A DNA stretch of 54,192 bases, taken from the NCBI GenBank assembly GCA_934476675.1, contig CAKSOE010000020.1:1-54192 (forward strand). Direction: 5' to 3'. Position 1 is the stretch's first letter. Each line of letters begins with the position of its first letter. The notes below the pieces were generated by a model. The model worked only from the letters and a program-made list of their open reading frames with translations. It made no database searches and was not told the DNA's origin. Below, piece by piece: positions 8,085 through 16,649 of the stretch. The position numbers and the translations under genes were made by a program. The stretch is from an uncultured Clostridia bacterium (GTDB taxonomy: Bacteria > Bacillota > Clostridia > UBA1381).

Positions 8085-9344
8085 TTAAAAATGTCCGTCA
8101 GTTACGGCGCGTGTGTCCTCCTGCTCCTCCGAGGGAACAAGAGAATCGTCAAAGTGAATCATAACATTCTGCTTTTGCAGCTCGTTTTGCAGCTTTGCTA
8201 TATCCACGTCGCATATTCCGCAGTTTTCGTCAATTGCCGCCGCACAGGCAATTCCGGCTGCCTGACCGGTTATGATTGCCGGAGGGATAACCCTCAATAC
8301 GTCCCATGCGTAGCCGGCAGCAGCGGCGCTTCTGCCTGCCGTAATCAGATTCGGAAAGCCTGTTTTTACAAGTGTTCCGTAAGGAACCTCATACAGATAA
8401 TCACGTCTGTCAAAATCACAGATTGCCGCAATTGAATCGTCAAAATGCTTGTAGGCATCCTCCGTTTTCAGCGTGTAATTTCCGTCAATATGGCGTGTTT
8501 CCCTAAACTGCGGCATGGTCGGAAGCGTCACGATCGTACGCTTTTTCCTGCCGCTGTCTTTAAGCTTACCGAGACATTCAATGTGGTTTTCAATAACGTA
8601 TTCGGTAATATCCTTTACGTTTGTGCCCTCTCTTGTCGGCTTGCCCTTCGGCTGCTTTTCGCCGTAAAGTGAAGCCTCGCCGCCGTTAAATCTATAACTC
8701 TCAAGAAATCTCATATCCTCTTTTTCAGCCGCTTTCCTGCAGCTTTCAACATCCGCACCCATGGTAAGATATGTATGGAAATTGTGTCCCTGTACGGTCG
8801 GAACTCCCGCACGGAACAGCACATCCGCATCACCCGTAGCGTCAACAATCATCTTTGCGGCATAGAACTGACAGCCTGATTTATTTTCAACTATAAGTCC
8901 GCGGCAGAGTTTTCCGTCCATAACAGGCTCGGTTATAATCGTATCAAATAAAAGTTCCACGCCCTCATCTTTAAGAAATTCGGTAAGAGTGAGTGTGAAA
9001 ATTGCAGCTGAAAAACGTGTGCAGTAGCGTGTTTTTTCGCCGTTTAAGGGTTCGCCGTTCTGCCATTCTTCGGGGATTGTGTCGTAGCCGTATTTTACCG
9101 ACAGGCGCAGCATTTCCTCCGCCATTCCCTTTATAATCTGAACACCTCTGCCGTTACACATCGGAACAAACAGATTTATAAGTCCGGTTGTTGCCAGTCC
9201 TCCAAGACCTATTGTTTTTTCGATAAGCAGAACGCTTTTGCCCATTCTCCTTGCGGCAACGGCTGCCGCAGCGCCGGCAACTCCGCCTCCGGCAACGATA
9301 ATATCATATTCGCCCGAAAGCTTTGCCTCTCTTTCAAATTTCAT
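8085..9344 (-). CDS. FAD-dependent oxidoreductase (FAD_oxidored family)
   Basis: A 419-residue flavoprotein of unknown substrate. The N-terminal dinucleotide fold EYDIIVAGGGVAGAAAAVAA with IEK at the end of the second strand is the classical FAD-binding pattern, followed by GLGGLATTGL and, near the middle, MIVDATGDADVLFRAG. The C-terminal GRSAAAAGYAWDVLRV and GQAAGIACAAA blocks are usual in this family. The start at 9344 is chosen because AAAGGAG precedes it at about 9353-9360; longer forms run into metH. It follows metH by 16 bases on the same strand, so it is probably co-transcribed with the methionine genes. A role in flavin-dependent redox chemistry for that pathway is only suggested by position. 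Confidence 0.8.
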   Translation of the reverse strand: MKFEREAKLSGEYDIIVAGGGVAGAAAAVAARRMGKSVLLIEKTIGLGGLATTGLINLFVPMCNGRGVQIIKGMAEEMLRLSVKYGYDTIPEEWQNGEPLNGEKTRYCTRFSAAIFTLTLTEFLKDEGVELLFDTIITEPVMDGKLCRGLIVENKSGCQFYAAKMIVDATGDADVLFRAGVPTVQGHNFHTYLTMGADVESCRKAAEKEDMRFLESYRFNGGEASLYGEKQPKGKPTREGTNVKDITEYVIENHIECLGKLKDSGRKKRTIVTLPTMPQFRETRHIDGNYTLKTEDAYKHFDDSIAAICDFDRRDYLYEVPYGTLVKTGFPNLITAGRSAAAAGYAWDVLRVIPPAIITGQAAGIACAAAIDENCGICDVDIAKLQNELQKQNVMIHFDDSLVPSEEQEDTRAVTDGHF

Positions 9345-9360
9345 TTTCAAAGTCTCCTTT

Positions 9361-11772
9361 TTATTTAATTTCGTCATTTATGATTTCGGCATATCTTACC
9401 GTTTCCATTGCGTCCTTTGCATATTTGTCAGCGCCTATACTGTCAGCGTACGATTGGTTAAGCACCGCGCCGCCGACAACCACCTTGCACCACGGCGCTG
9501 CAGTGCGCAGCTGCTTTATTGTTTCCTCCATTGCCGGAACGGTGGTTGTCATAAGTGCGCTCAAACCGACAATCGGAGCGTGTATTTTCACCGTTTCATC
9601 AACTATTGTCTCGGGCGGAACATCTTTACCCATATCTTTTACGTCAAAGCCGTAGTTTTCAAGCAGGAGCTTTACAATATTTTTGCCTATATCGTGAATA
9701 TCGCCATGTACCGTTGCGATAACAATACTGCATTTTGAAATTCCCTCCGACGAGTTTTGCGCCATAAACTCCTTGATGCTTTCAAATGCACCCTTTGCCG
9801 CTTCGGCGCTCATTAAAAGCTGCGGAAGATACATAGTTTTCTTTTCAAAGCCTTTTCCGACAATGTCAAGAGCGGGTATAATTTCCGTCTGAACGATTTC
9901 GAGCGGCGGAGTTTCCTTTAAAAGTTCTTTCGTTATGAGAGATGCCTGGTCTTTGAGACCTTTTATGACTGCCTTTTGCAGCTCTGATTTGTATTCTGTC
10001 TTTGACGCTGCCTTTATCGTAGTTTTTGCCGCAGTGACCGGTACGGAAAGCGTTTCGGAAAATGCAATGTAATCCATGCAGTTTTCGTCAAGATTATGCA
10101 GTGCGCGGTATGAATAGTATGTTTTCATCATGTCCTCGGAATACGGATTCATAATAGCCGCAGAAAGTCCGTTTTCGAGAGCGGCGGCGAAAAACACGCT
10201 GTTTATTCCATCGCGGTGCGGCAGTCCGAACGAAACGTTTGAAACGCCGAGCGAGGTGTGTACGCCGAGAGAGTTTTTTATATAATTAAGCGATTCAAGC
10301 GTGGCAAGCGCCGCGGAGGTGTCCGCGCTTATAGTCATTGCCAGCGTGTCGAAAATAATATCCTTTTTTTGTATTCCGTATTCCGCTGCGGTGCGAAGAA
10401 TTTTTTCGGCAATTTCCACGCGCCCCCGGGCTGTGGGCGGAATACCGTTTTCGTCAAGCGTGAGCGCAACAATAAAGCCGCCGTATTTCTGCACAAGCGG
10501 AAAAATAGCCTCCATGCTTTCACGCTTGCCGTTTACGGAATTAATCATGGCTTTTCCGTTGTAGCGTCTTAAAGCCGCCTCCATAGCAGTGAAATCCGAG
10601 GTGTCGATCTGAAGCGGCAAATCAATAATCGCTTGCAGCTCGCACACCGTTTTCACAAGCATTTCCGGTTCGTCAATATCGGGCAGTCCGACGTTTACGT
10701 CAAGAATATGAACCTTACATTCCTGCTGATTTATACCCTCCTGCAAGATGTAGTCAATGTCATTGTCCTTTAAAGCCTGTTTAAAGCGTTTCTTACCCGT
10801 GGGGTTTATTCTTTCGCCTATAAGTATGGGATTTTTTGCAAATTCCACCGCGTGGGTATATGACGAAACACAGCTTATCTGCTTATCGGTTATCGGAACG
10901 GGCGGAATATCCGCCGTTTTTTCAACGAGCCTTTTGATATATGCCGGAGTTGTTCCGCAGCAGCCGCCGGCAATTCTTACGCCGGCTTTAACCATTTCTG
11001 CCATGTCCTCCGCAAATTCCTCCGGCAAAACGTCGTAAACGACTCTGTTGCCGTCGCTTTTGGGAAGTCCGGCATTCGGTTTTAAAATAACGGGCAGCGA
11101 AGAAACGCGCAAAAGCTCCTCAACAACTCCGCGCAGCTGCTTTGGGCCGAACGAGCAGTTGACACCGATTGCGTCCGCACGCATACCCTCAAGCATTGCC
11201 GCCATGGCGGCAGGCGATGCGCCCGTCATGAGTGAGCCGTCCTCTCCGTATGCGTTGGAAACAAATATGGGAAGGCAGCTGTTTTCCTTTGCCGCCAAAA
11301 GCGCGGCTTTTGTTTCGTAGCTGTCATTCATTGTTTCTATGGTTATGAGGTCAACGCCGCATTCAGCGCCGATACGCACCGTTTCGGCAAATACACCGAC
11401 GGCTTCTTCAAAGTCAAAATCTCCGTATGGCTTTAAAAGTCTGCCGGTAGGGCCTATGTCGAGCGATATGAATTTTTCCTGTTTGCCGCAGGAGGTATCT
11501 CTTGCGCGCTTTGCATTTGCAACGGCGGCGCTGATAATCTCTTTAAGTCTTTCGGGTTCAAATTTAAGCGTGTTTGCTCCGAAAGTGTTTGTATTTACGA
11601 TATTACTGCCGGCATCGAAATAGTCACGGTGAATTTTTTCGATTATATCGGGATGCGAAATGTTCCAGTTTTCGGGGTATTCTCCGGGAGGAAGTCCCTC
11701 GTTTTGCAGTATAGTGCCCATACCTCCGTCAAGATAAACGATATTGTCTTTTAGGTAATCTCGTATGTTCAT
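9361..11772 (-). CDS. metH: cobalamin-dependent methionine synthase lacking the reactivation domain
   Basis: Moves a methyl group from methyltetrahydrofolate to homocysteine by way of cobalamin. The 803 residues contain, in order, the homocysteine-binding domain (about 1-290, zinc ligands in GVNCSFGP and GGCCGTTP), the pterin-binding domain (about 310-570, starting ILIGERINPTGKKRF), the cobalamin cap (about 600-680) and the B12 Rossmann domain with the DxHxxG motif in VHGDIHDIGKNIV (about 695). E. coli MetH (1227 residues) continues with an AdoMet-binding reactivation domain. That part is missing here and is encoded separately just upstream. Starts at ATG 11772 after GGAAAGGAA. Confidence 0.93.
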   Translation of the reverse strand: MNIRDYLKDNIVYLDGGMGTILQNEGLPPGEYPENWNISHPDIIEKIHRDYFDAGSNIVNTNTFGANTLKFEPERLKEIISAAVANAKRARDTSCGKQEKFISLDIGPTGRLLKPYGDFDFEEAVGVFAETVRIGAECGVDLITIETMNDSYETKAALLAAKENSCLPIFVSNAYGEDGSLMTGASPAAMAAMLEGMRADAIGVNCSFGPKQLRGVVEELLRVSSLPVILKPNAGLPKSDGNRVVYDVLPEEFAEDMAEMVKAGVRIAGGCCGTTPAYIKRLVEKTADIPPVPITDKQISCVSSYTHAVEFAKNPILIGERINPTGKKRFKQALKDNDIDYILQEGINQQECKVHILDVNVGLPDIDEPEMLVKTVCELQAIIDLPLQIDTSDFTAMEAALRRYNGKAMINSVNGKRESMEAIFPLVQKYGGFIVALTLDENGIPPTARGRVEIAEKILRTAAEYGIQKKDIIFDTLAMTISADTSAALATLESLNYIKNSLGVHTSLGVSNVSFGLPHRDGINSVFFAAALENGLSAAIMNPYSEDMMKTYYSYRALHNLDENCMDYIAFSETLSVPVTAAKTTIKAASKTEYKSELQKAVIKGLKDQASLITKELLKETPPLEIVQTEIIPALDIVGKGFEKKTMYLPQLLMSAEAAKGAFESIKEFMAQNSSEGISKCSIVIATVHGDIHDIGKNIVKLLLENYGFDVKDMGKDVPPETIVDETVKIHAPIVGLSALMTTTVPAMEETIKQLRTAAPWCKVVVGGAVLNQSYADSIGADKYAKDAMETVRYAEIINDEIK

Positions 11773-11793
11773 TTTTCTGTTCCTTTCCGAAAT

Positions 11794-12432
11794 TTATTGC
11801 CTGAACTCACAATCCGATTTTGCGCAGTATCTGCATTTATCGCCGCTTTGTGACGGCGAATCGGAAATACCGATTACAGCCGTGACGGATTTTGTCGGTG
11901 ACATAACAAGACTTTTGTTAAGAGTAAGTCCGATTTTGCGCGGACAATCGAGCAGAGAAAAAACCGTTTCCTGTGCCGAAAGCGGAAAGCTGCCGTAGCC
12001 GGGACTGAATCTGCGCCGCGTAAAAAGATTTTTCTTTGCGGCTTCGGCTGTGATTTCAGCGTTAAACGTATCACACAGCGCTTCTATGCGTTCCGCACCG
12101 ATAGCTTGCAGCATAAGCGCCTTTGACGGCGACGACGCCGAATAACGTGATATGAGCCTGTCAATACCGAGTCCAGTCGTTGCGGCGAAAAGTACTGCCG
12201 TGTCACAGCCGCAAAGTATCTTTTTTAAATCAGCGCCGAATAAATCAAGCATTTCCTCCGCAGCAAAATGGCGGTAACATACCTTATATGTCAGTTTGCC
12301 GCCAGTTTCTTTAAGACATTCCTCAGCAAGAGCTAAAATCTCCGCATTTTCGCCGCGGCAGCCGGAATACCGCAGAATTTCACGCATATTAACCGGCGGA
12401 GCGGCATAGCTTTTCACAAATACAGCGTTCAT
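11794..12432 (-). CDS. stand-alone methionine synthase reactivation domain
   Basis: A 212-residue protein matching the C-terminal activation domain of MetH (PF02965 type), as in split methionine synthases such as that of Thermotoga. The diagnostic block RRFSPGYGSFPLSAQETVFS and the following KSLVMSPTKSVTAVIG are seen, and the cysteine-rich tail CRYCAKSDCEF is extra. It should bind AdoMet and help reductive methylation of inactive cob(II)alamin on the MetH protein encoded 21 bases downstream. It begins 2 bases after metF. Supplying the domain in trans explains the short MetH. Confidence 0.88.
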   Translation of the reverse strand: MNAVFVKSYAAPPVNMREILRYSGCRGENAEILALAEECLKETGGKLTYKVCYRHFAAEEMLDLFGADLKKILCGCDTAVLFAATTGLGIDRLISRYSASSPSKALMLQAIGAERIEALCDTFNAEITAEAAKKNLFTRRRFSPGYGSFPLSAQETVFSLLDCPRKIGLTLNKSLVMSPTKSVTAVIGISDSPSQSGDKCRYCAKSDCEFRQ

Positions 12433-12434
12433 AA

Positions 12435-13304
12435 TTATTTACCCAAAATGTCGGAAAGGTTGCTTTGGATTTTTTGCGCAACGTCCGGCTTGTTCATCGA
12501 ATATACGTGTACGTTTGAAATATTGTTTGCATATAAATCTATAATCTGGTCGGTTGCGTAGGCAATGCCTGCCTGCTTCATTGCAGCCGGATCAGAGCCG
12601 AATTTATCGACAAGACTTTTGAAACGCTGCGGCATAAACGAGCCTGAAAGCTTTATTGCACGGTCAACCTGGTGTGCGTTTGTTATCGGCATAATTCCGG
12701 CAACAATCGGTACGTTTATTCCGGCTTCGCGTATTTTATACATGAAATTGTATAAAAGGTTGTTATCAAAAAACATCTGTGTGGTCAGAAACTCACAGCC
12801 CGCCTCAACCTTTTCTTTAAGGTGTAAAATATCCGATTTCTGGTTTACGCTTTCGGGGTGAACCTCGGGATAGCACGCGCCGCCTATGCAAAAATCGCTG
12901 CCGGAGGATTTTAACTCATGTATGAGGTCAACGGCATGGTGGTATTCTCTGCCGCAGTTTTCAAGCTCCGGCGTCAGATCGCCGCGCAGAGCCAGTACAT
13001 TTTCGATTCCGGCACTTTTAATTTCTTCTATTTTTTCATGCACCGTTTTGCGTGTTGACGATACGCAGGTGAGATGAGCAATTGTCGAAACGCCGTGGCG
13101 TTCCTTTATGTTCTTTGCAATGTCAAGCGTGTAGCGGCTTGTTCCGCCGCCTGCGCCGTAGGTTACGCTCATGAAAGCCGGATGCAGCTGCGCAATCTCC
13201 TCAACCGCCGTTTTAACGCTTTCAAAAGCCGAGTCTGTCTTTGGAGGGAACACCTCGAAAGACAGCGATAATTTGTCGTCTTTAAGTGAATCGATAATTT
13301 TCAT
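12435..13304 (-). CDS. metF: 5,10-methylenetetrahydrofolate reductase
   Basis: Makes 5-methyltetrahydrofolate, the methyl donor of MetH. The 289-residue length is normal for the bacterial flavin-containing enzyme (TIM barrel). Family blocks are LSFEVFPPKTDSAFESV, PAFMSVTYGAGGGTS, IAHLTCVSS, NVLALRGDLTP, FLTTQMFFDNN and PIVAGIMPITN. It is first in a minus-strand operon with the reactivation domain, metH and an FAD oxidoreductase. A promoter sits close upstream and the ~40-base leader is too short for a SAM riboswitch or T-box. Confidence 0.95.
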   Translation of the reverse strand: MKIIDSLKDDKLSLSFEVFPPKTDSAFESVKTAVEEIAQLHPAFMSVTYGAGGGTSRYTLDIAKNIKERHGVSTIAHLTCVSSTRKTVHEKIEEIKSAGIENVLALRGDLTPELENCGREYHHAVDLIHELKSSGSDFCIGGACYPEVHPESVNQKSDILHLKEKVEAGCEFLTTQMFFDNNLLYNFMYKIREAGINVPIVAGIMPITNAHQVDRAIKLSGSFMPQRFKSLVDKFGSDPAAMKQAGIAYATDQIIDLYANNISNVHVYSMNKPDVAQKIQSNLSDILGK

Positions 13305-13347
13305 TATGATACCTGCCTACTATAATATAAAGTTAAAGTTATTGTAT

Positions 13348-13376
13348 ATTATATCATAAAAAAAAGAATTATGAAA
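13348..13376 (-). promoter_or_regulatory. sigma-A promoter of the metF operon
   Basis: On the minus strand TTTCAT (13371-13376) and TATAAT (13348-13353) are 17 bases apart, about 45 bases before metF. The -10 is perfect and the -35 weak. Confidence 0.5.
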
Positions 13377-13408
13377 GAGTAATTTTAAATTAATATTAAC
13401 AAAATATC

Positions 13409-13437
13409 TTGCCGAAACATAATAAGTATGGTATAAT
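13409..13437 (+). promoter_or_regulatory. sigma-A promoter of the small membrane protein gene
   Basis: TTGCCG (13409-13414) and TATAAT (13432-13437) with a 17-base spacer. This shows that the reading frame open from 13409 cannot all be translated and supports the later start at 13526. Confidence 0.55.
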
Positions 13438-13525
13438 TTTCTTATCTTACGGCAAAACACAAAAGAAAAAGTTGACAGCACACCGTATAATGCGGTGCGG
13501 CGAAGCGGAAAGGAACGGATATAAC

Positions 13526-13816
13526 ATGAACGATAAGATAATAGATTTTCTCAAAACACCGACAGGCTCGCTTTGTTTTTCGATGTTCTGCGGTATAGTA
13601 TATTTTGTAACGGTGATGAAATTTGTGCTTTCGACCACCTCGCACGGCTGGCTTATGCTGCTGTTTATAGGCCCGGCGGTGCTGTTCGGCGCGGCGCTGG
13701 TTGTGATAAAGCTTATAAGGAATAACAACGAAAACGGAAACGAAGCGGGGAATATTGTAATATTTTATTTTCATGCTGTGCTGATGGTGATAAGTATATT
13801 GGGGTTAATAGCATAA
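13526..13816 (+). CDS. small membrane protein of unknown function
   Basis: 96 residues, not assigned to a family. After a short polar start (MNDKIIDFLKTPTGS) there are three hydrophobic stretches, at about 16-33, 40-62 and 73-95, so it is probably a three-pass inner-membrane protein with a charged, Asn-rich loop (RNNNENGNE). The start at 13526 follows GAAAGGAAC (13508-13516). It has its own promoter and a terminator, so it is a single-gene unit between the met operon and a GH2 gene. Confidence 0.65.
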   Translation: MNDKIIDFLKTPTGSLCFSMFCGIVYFVTVMKFVLSTTSHGWLMLLFIGPAVLFGAALVVIKLIRNNNENGNEAGNIVIFYFHAVLMVISILGLIA

Positions 13817-13856
13817 AAATAAGGGTGTAAAAATTACTTTTTACACCCTTATTTTT
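13815..13856. terminator. bidirectional terminator
   Basis: Perfect 19-bp arms (13815-13833 with 13838-13856), loop TTAC, with poly-A and poly-T flanks on either strand. It serves the membrane protein gene and the converging GH2 gene. Confidence 0.88.
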
Positions 13857-15598
13857 TATTCGTCTGATTTTTCTATTGCTGCCTTTCTTGTGTTGATTTT
13901 TCTGAAAATTTCGGGGTCAAACTTAAACTTGCGTTCATATGTCATAAGTCCGTTTTGCTCCTGCTCCACGTCGTAAAGCTGTGTGTAGCAGAAACCGAGC
14001 ATATACGGATTGTCAAGCAATACGTTTGTCAGTCCATCATAGCGTGCAAGAAATTCCTCTGCGCTTTCCGGTGCGTTTCCGTATCCCCAGCCGCTTGTAT
14101 CCTCCGACCAGCGTATGCCGCCGTATTCGCTCACAAATGTCGGCAGAACGCCGTCATAGCACTGCTTGTTGTTTCCCGATGCACGGTAAATCTGATCCTC
14201 TATAATGCCATCGGCAATTTTCGAGTAATAACCTGCAAAAGCTTCGGGATCCTGCTCATAGTCATGCACATCAAAAATGTCTGTTTCAACATGGTAGTTG
14301 CCGCTTGTGTCGATAACGGGACGTGTCGGGTCAAGAGCTTTTGTCACACGGTAAACGGTTCTCAGAATTTCATTGTCCTGACGCTTGCCGTCATAATCCC
14401 ATGTTTCGTTAAACGGACACCAGCCGATAATTGACGGATGATTGAAATCACGCATAACAGCCTCTGTCCATTCTGTCAAAAATGCGTCAACTCTGCCTGT
14501 TTCCGTTACGTTAAGTCCCCAGTTTGCGTGTTCGCCCCAAACCATATATCCGAGCTTGTCCGCCCAGTAGAGAAAACGTTCTTCAAAAACCTTTTCGTGC
14601 AGTCTTGCACCGTTAAAACCAAGCTGCATAGAATAGATAATATCATTTTTGAGCGCTTCATCGGTCGGTGCGGTATAAATTCCGTCGGGATAAAAGCCCT
14701 GATCCAGAACCCATCTTCCAAATACCGTTTTGCCGTTTAATTTAAACGCTCTGCCGTCAAGCGAAACGCATCTGAGACCGAAATACGATTCAATCTCATC
14801 GCAAATGCTTCCGTTCGTTTCAACGCTTATTTTTAAATCATAAAGTCCGCCCTTGCCAAGCTCCCACAAATGCTTTTCCGAAAGCTTAACGGAAAAATTC
14901 ACCTGCTTTGAGAATACGCCGACGCTTTCCTTGCCGACGCTCTTTCCGTTCCAGAATGCTTCTGCAAAAACACGTGTATTTTTTGGCATTTCGGAAAGTT
15001 TAACCGAAAGATTCACCGCCGGAAGATCAATGTCCGTTGTTATTTTAAGGTCTTTTACATAGCAGCTTTCAACGGTTTCAAGCCATACAGTCTGCCAGAT
15101 ACCCGTTGTGCGTGTGTATGAACAGCCGTAAGAATTAAGCCGCACGGACTGCTTTCCGGCAGGCTGATGTCCGCTGCGCACATCGTCCTCCGCACATACG
15201 GTAACGGTGTTTTCGCCGTCAACCGCATAATCCGTAATGTCTATCGAAAAAGACGTGTAGCCGCCGCGGTGCCGGCCTGCTTCTTTGCCGTTTATGTACA
15301 CCTTTGTAAAATAATCCACTGCGCCGAAGTGCAAAATCACGCGCTTGCCGCCTTTATTCAGATTAAACTTTCTTTTGTACCACACACAGTTCATGAAATC
15401 GGTGTGTCCTATGCCGGAAAGCTTGCTTTCGGGGCAGAACGGAACGGTGATTTCACGTGAAAAATCTCCGTTTTCAAAAAAATTCTTCTCTGCACCGACC
15501 TTCTCGTTGTCAATTTCAAACTGCCACTGTCCGTTCAGGTTTGTCCATTCTTTTCTCACCAGAGTCGGACGCGGATATTCGTTTCTCGGAATTGCCAT
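13856..15598 (-). CDS. family 2 glycoside hydrolase
   Basis: A 580-residue cytoplasmic GH2 enzyme (no signal peptide). Order: sugar-binding jelly-roll domain (about 1-175, with NLNGQWQFEID and HFGAVDYFTKVYING), an immunoglobulin-like domain (about 180-275), and the TIM barrel (about 280-570). The acid/base glutamate is in WCPFNETWD and the nucleophile in FVSEYGGI. The NxK carboxylate-binding motif of beta-glucuronidases is not seen, so a beta-galactosidase-like or other specificity is more likely. It is divergent from an AraC regulator with a palindromic operator between them. Its -10 (TATAAT, 15629-15634 complement) has no good -35, which fits activator-dependent expression. Confidence 0.88.
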   Translation of the reverse strand: MAIPRNEYPRPTLVRKEWTNLNGQWQFEIDNEKVGAEKNFFENGDFSREITVPFCPESKLSGIGHTDFMNCVWYKRKFNLNKGGKRVILHFGAVDYFTKVYINGKEAGRHRGGYTSFSIDITDYAVDGENTVTVCAEDDVRSGHQPAGKQSVRLNSYGCSYTRTTGIWQTVWLETVESCYVKDLKITTDIDLPAVNLSVKLSEMPKNTRVFAEAFWNGKSVGKESVGVFSKQVNFSVKLSEKHLWELGKGGLYDLKISVETNGSICDEIESYFGLRCVSLDGRAFKLNGKTVFGRWVLDQGFYPDGIYTAPTDEALKNDIIYSMQLGFNGARLHEKVFEERFLYWADKLGYMVWGEHANWGLNVTETGRVDAFLTEWTEAVMRDFNHPSIIGWCPFNETWDYDGKRQDNEILRTVYRVTKALDPTRPVIDTSGNYHVETDIFDVHDYEQDPEAFAGYYSKIADGIIEDQIYRASGNNKQCYDGVLPTFVSEYGGIRWSEDTSGWGYGNAPESAEEFLARYDGLTNVLLDNPYMLGFCYTQLYDVEQEQNGLMTYERKFKFDPEIFRKINTRKAAIEKSDE

Positions 15599-15654
15599 TT
15601 TTATCGCTCCTTTTTATTTGATAATATAATTATATCTCATACGTGCGAAAAAGA

Positions 15655-15705
15655 AATATCATATCCTATTAAAAAGTTGACTTTTTCTACTGGATATGAT
15701 ATTAT
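15655..15705. promoter_or_regulatory. nested palindromic operator and araC-type promoter
   Basis: A perfect 12-bp inverted repeat, AATATCATATCC (15655-15666) and its complement (15692-15703), surrounds a second palindrome AAAAAGTTGACTTTTT (about 15671-15686). The -35 TTGACT (15677-15682) and -10 TATTAT (15700-15705), 17 bases apart, drive the plus-strand regulator. One outer arm overlaps this -10; the other lies upstream of the GH2 promoter. This suits autorepression of the regulator and activation of GH2. Confidence 0.6.
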
Positions 15706-15722
15706 CAAAAAGGGTGACTATA

Positions 15723-16505
15723 ATGGAATTTTATGCGGTAAAATCGGACTGGCACGAAAAAAAAGGATTTAATCTGGAACGTTCGGATATTGGCGATAAC
15801 TATATTTTTGTACATTTCAAAACTCCCGTTACGGCGTATCTTGACGGCGGTGAAACAAGGGTAAGCCCGGGAGGGTGTATATTGTTTGAAAGCTTTTTGC
15901 CGCAGAAATTTTCCTCGCCGGAATGTGAGCTTTTGCACGACTGGTTTCATGCAGATACCGTTTCGTGCAGAGCTATGGCAAAAAAATACAAAATTGAATG
16001 CGGAAAGGTTTTCTACCCTGCCGATAATGACGCGGTTTCGAGGATTGTGGCGGATATTGAGCTTGAATATCTAAGGCGTGAGGCGTTTTATAAGGAGGTC
16101 TGCGACAGTCTTGCCGAACGGCTTTTTGTGCTGCTTGCACGTGCGGAAAAAAACAGCTTTTCCGATTTGTCGGCAATGCACTATAAGGAGCTTTTCTGCG
16201 AAATCCGCGCAAAGATTCATGCCGAGTATGCTTCAGACCGTACGGTAGAGGACATGGCACGTCTTGCAAATATGAGCGAGTCAAGGTTTTTTGCGGTTTA
16301 CAGGCAGATTTTCGGAATTTCTCCGCAAAAGGATCTTAATAATTCACGCTTGCAGCGCGCCAAAATTCTTTTGTCGGATAATTCGCTTTCCGTAGAGAAA
16401 ATATCCGAGCTTGTCGGATTTAACAACCACTATCATTTTATCCGTCAGTTTAAAAAGAATACGGGTATGCCGCCGGGAAAATACAGAAAAATGATCAGCA
16501 GCTGA
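15723..16505 (+). CDS. AraC-family transcriptional regulator
   Basis: 260 residues with a cupin-like N-terminal sensing domain (about 1-150; FKTPVTAYLDGGETRVSPGG) and a C-terminal pair of helix-turn-helix motifs (about 165-258; TVEDMARLANMSESRFFAVY and VEKISELVGFNNHYHFIRQF). The start at 15723 follows AAAAGGGTG; an in-frame start at 15696 overlaps the promoter. Divergent to the GH2 gene, it is the obvious candidate regulator of it, acting with a sugar ligand. Confidence 0.88.
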   Translation: MEFYAVKSDWHEKKGFNLERSDIGDNYIFVHFKTPVTAYLDGGETRVSPGGCILFESFLPQKFSSPECELLHDWFHADTVSCRAMAKKYKIECGKVFYPADNDAVSRIVADIELEYLRREAFYKEVCDSLAERLFVLLARAEKNSFSDLSAMHYKELFCEIRAKIHAEYASDRTVEDMARLANMSESRFFAVYRQIFGISPQKDLNNSRLQRAKILLSDNSLSVEKISELVGFNNHYHFIRQFKKNTGMPPGKYRKMISS

Positions 16506-16554
16506 GAAATCTTTACAATTCGGCAAAATTTTTGTATCATTCGTTTTTCTTTTG

Positions 16555-16583
16555 TTGCGCAGATTTTATTTTTATGCTATAAT
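16555..16583 (+). promoter_or_regulatory. sigma-A promoter of the rnf operon
   Basis: TTGCGC (16555-16560) and TATAAT (16578-16583), 17-base spacer, 66 bases before rnfC. The GCTATAAT context adds a partial extended -10. Confidence 0.6.
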
Positions 16584-16649
16584 TAGTAGCTAATCAGTAT
16601 ATAAATAGATTGGGCAATTACTTAAATGCCGATAAAAAGGAGGAAAATT

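Noticed and set aside
10258..10572. Plus-strand frames opposite metH
   Set aside because: Shadow frames of a clearly recognised gene, without domains or ribosome sites.
13305..13345. SAM riboswitch or T-box before metF
   Set aside because: The leader from the proposed promoter is only about 40 bases and shows no such structure.
13409..13525. Longer N-terminus of the small membrane protein
   Set aside because: It would begin in the promoter -35; the ATG at 13526 has a proper ribosome site.
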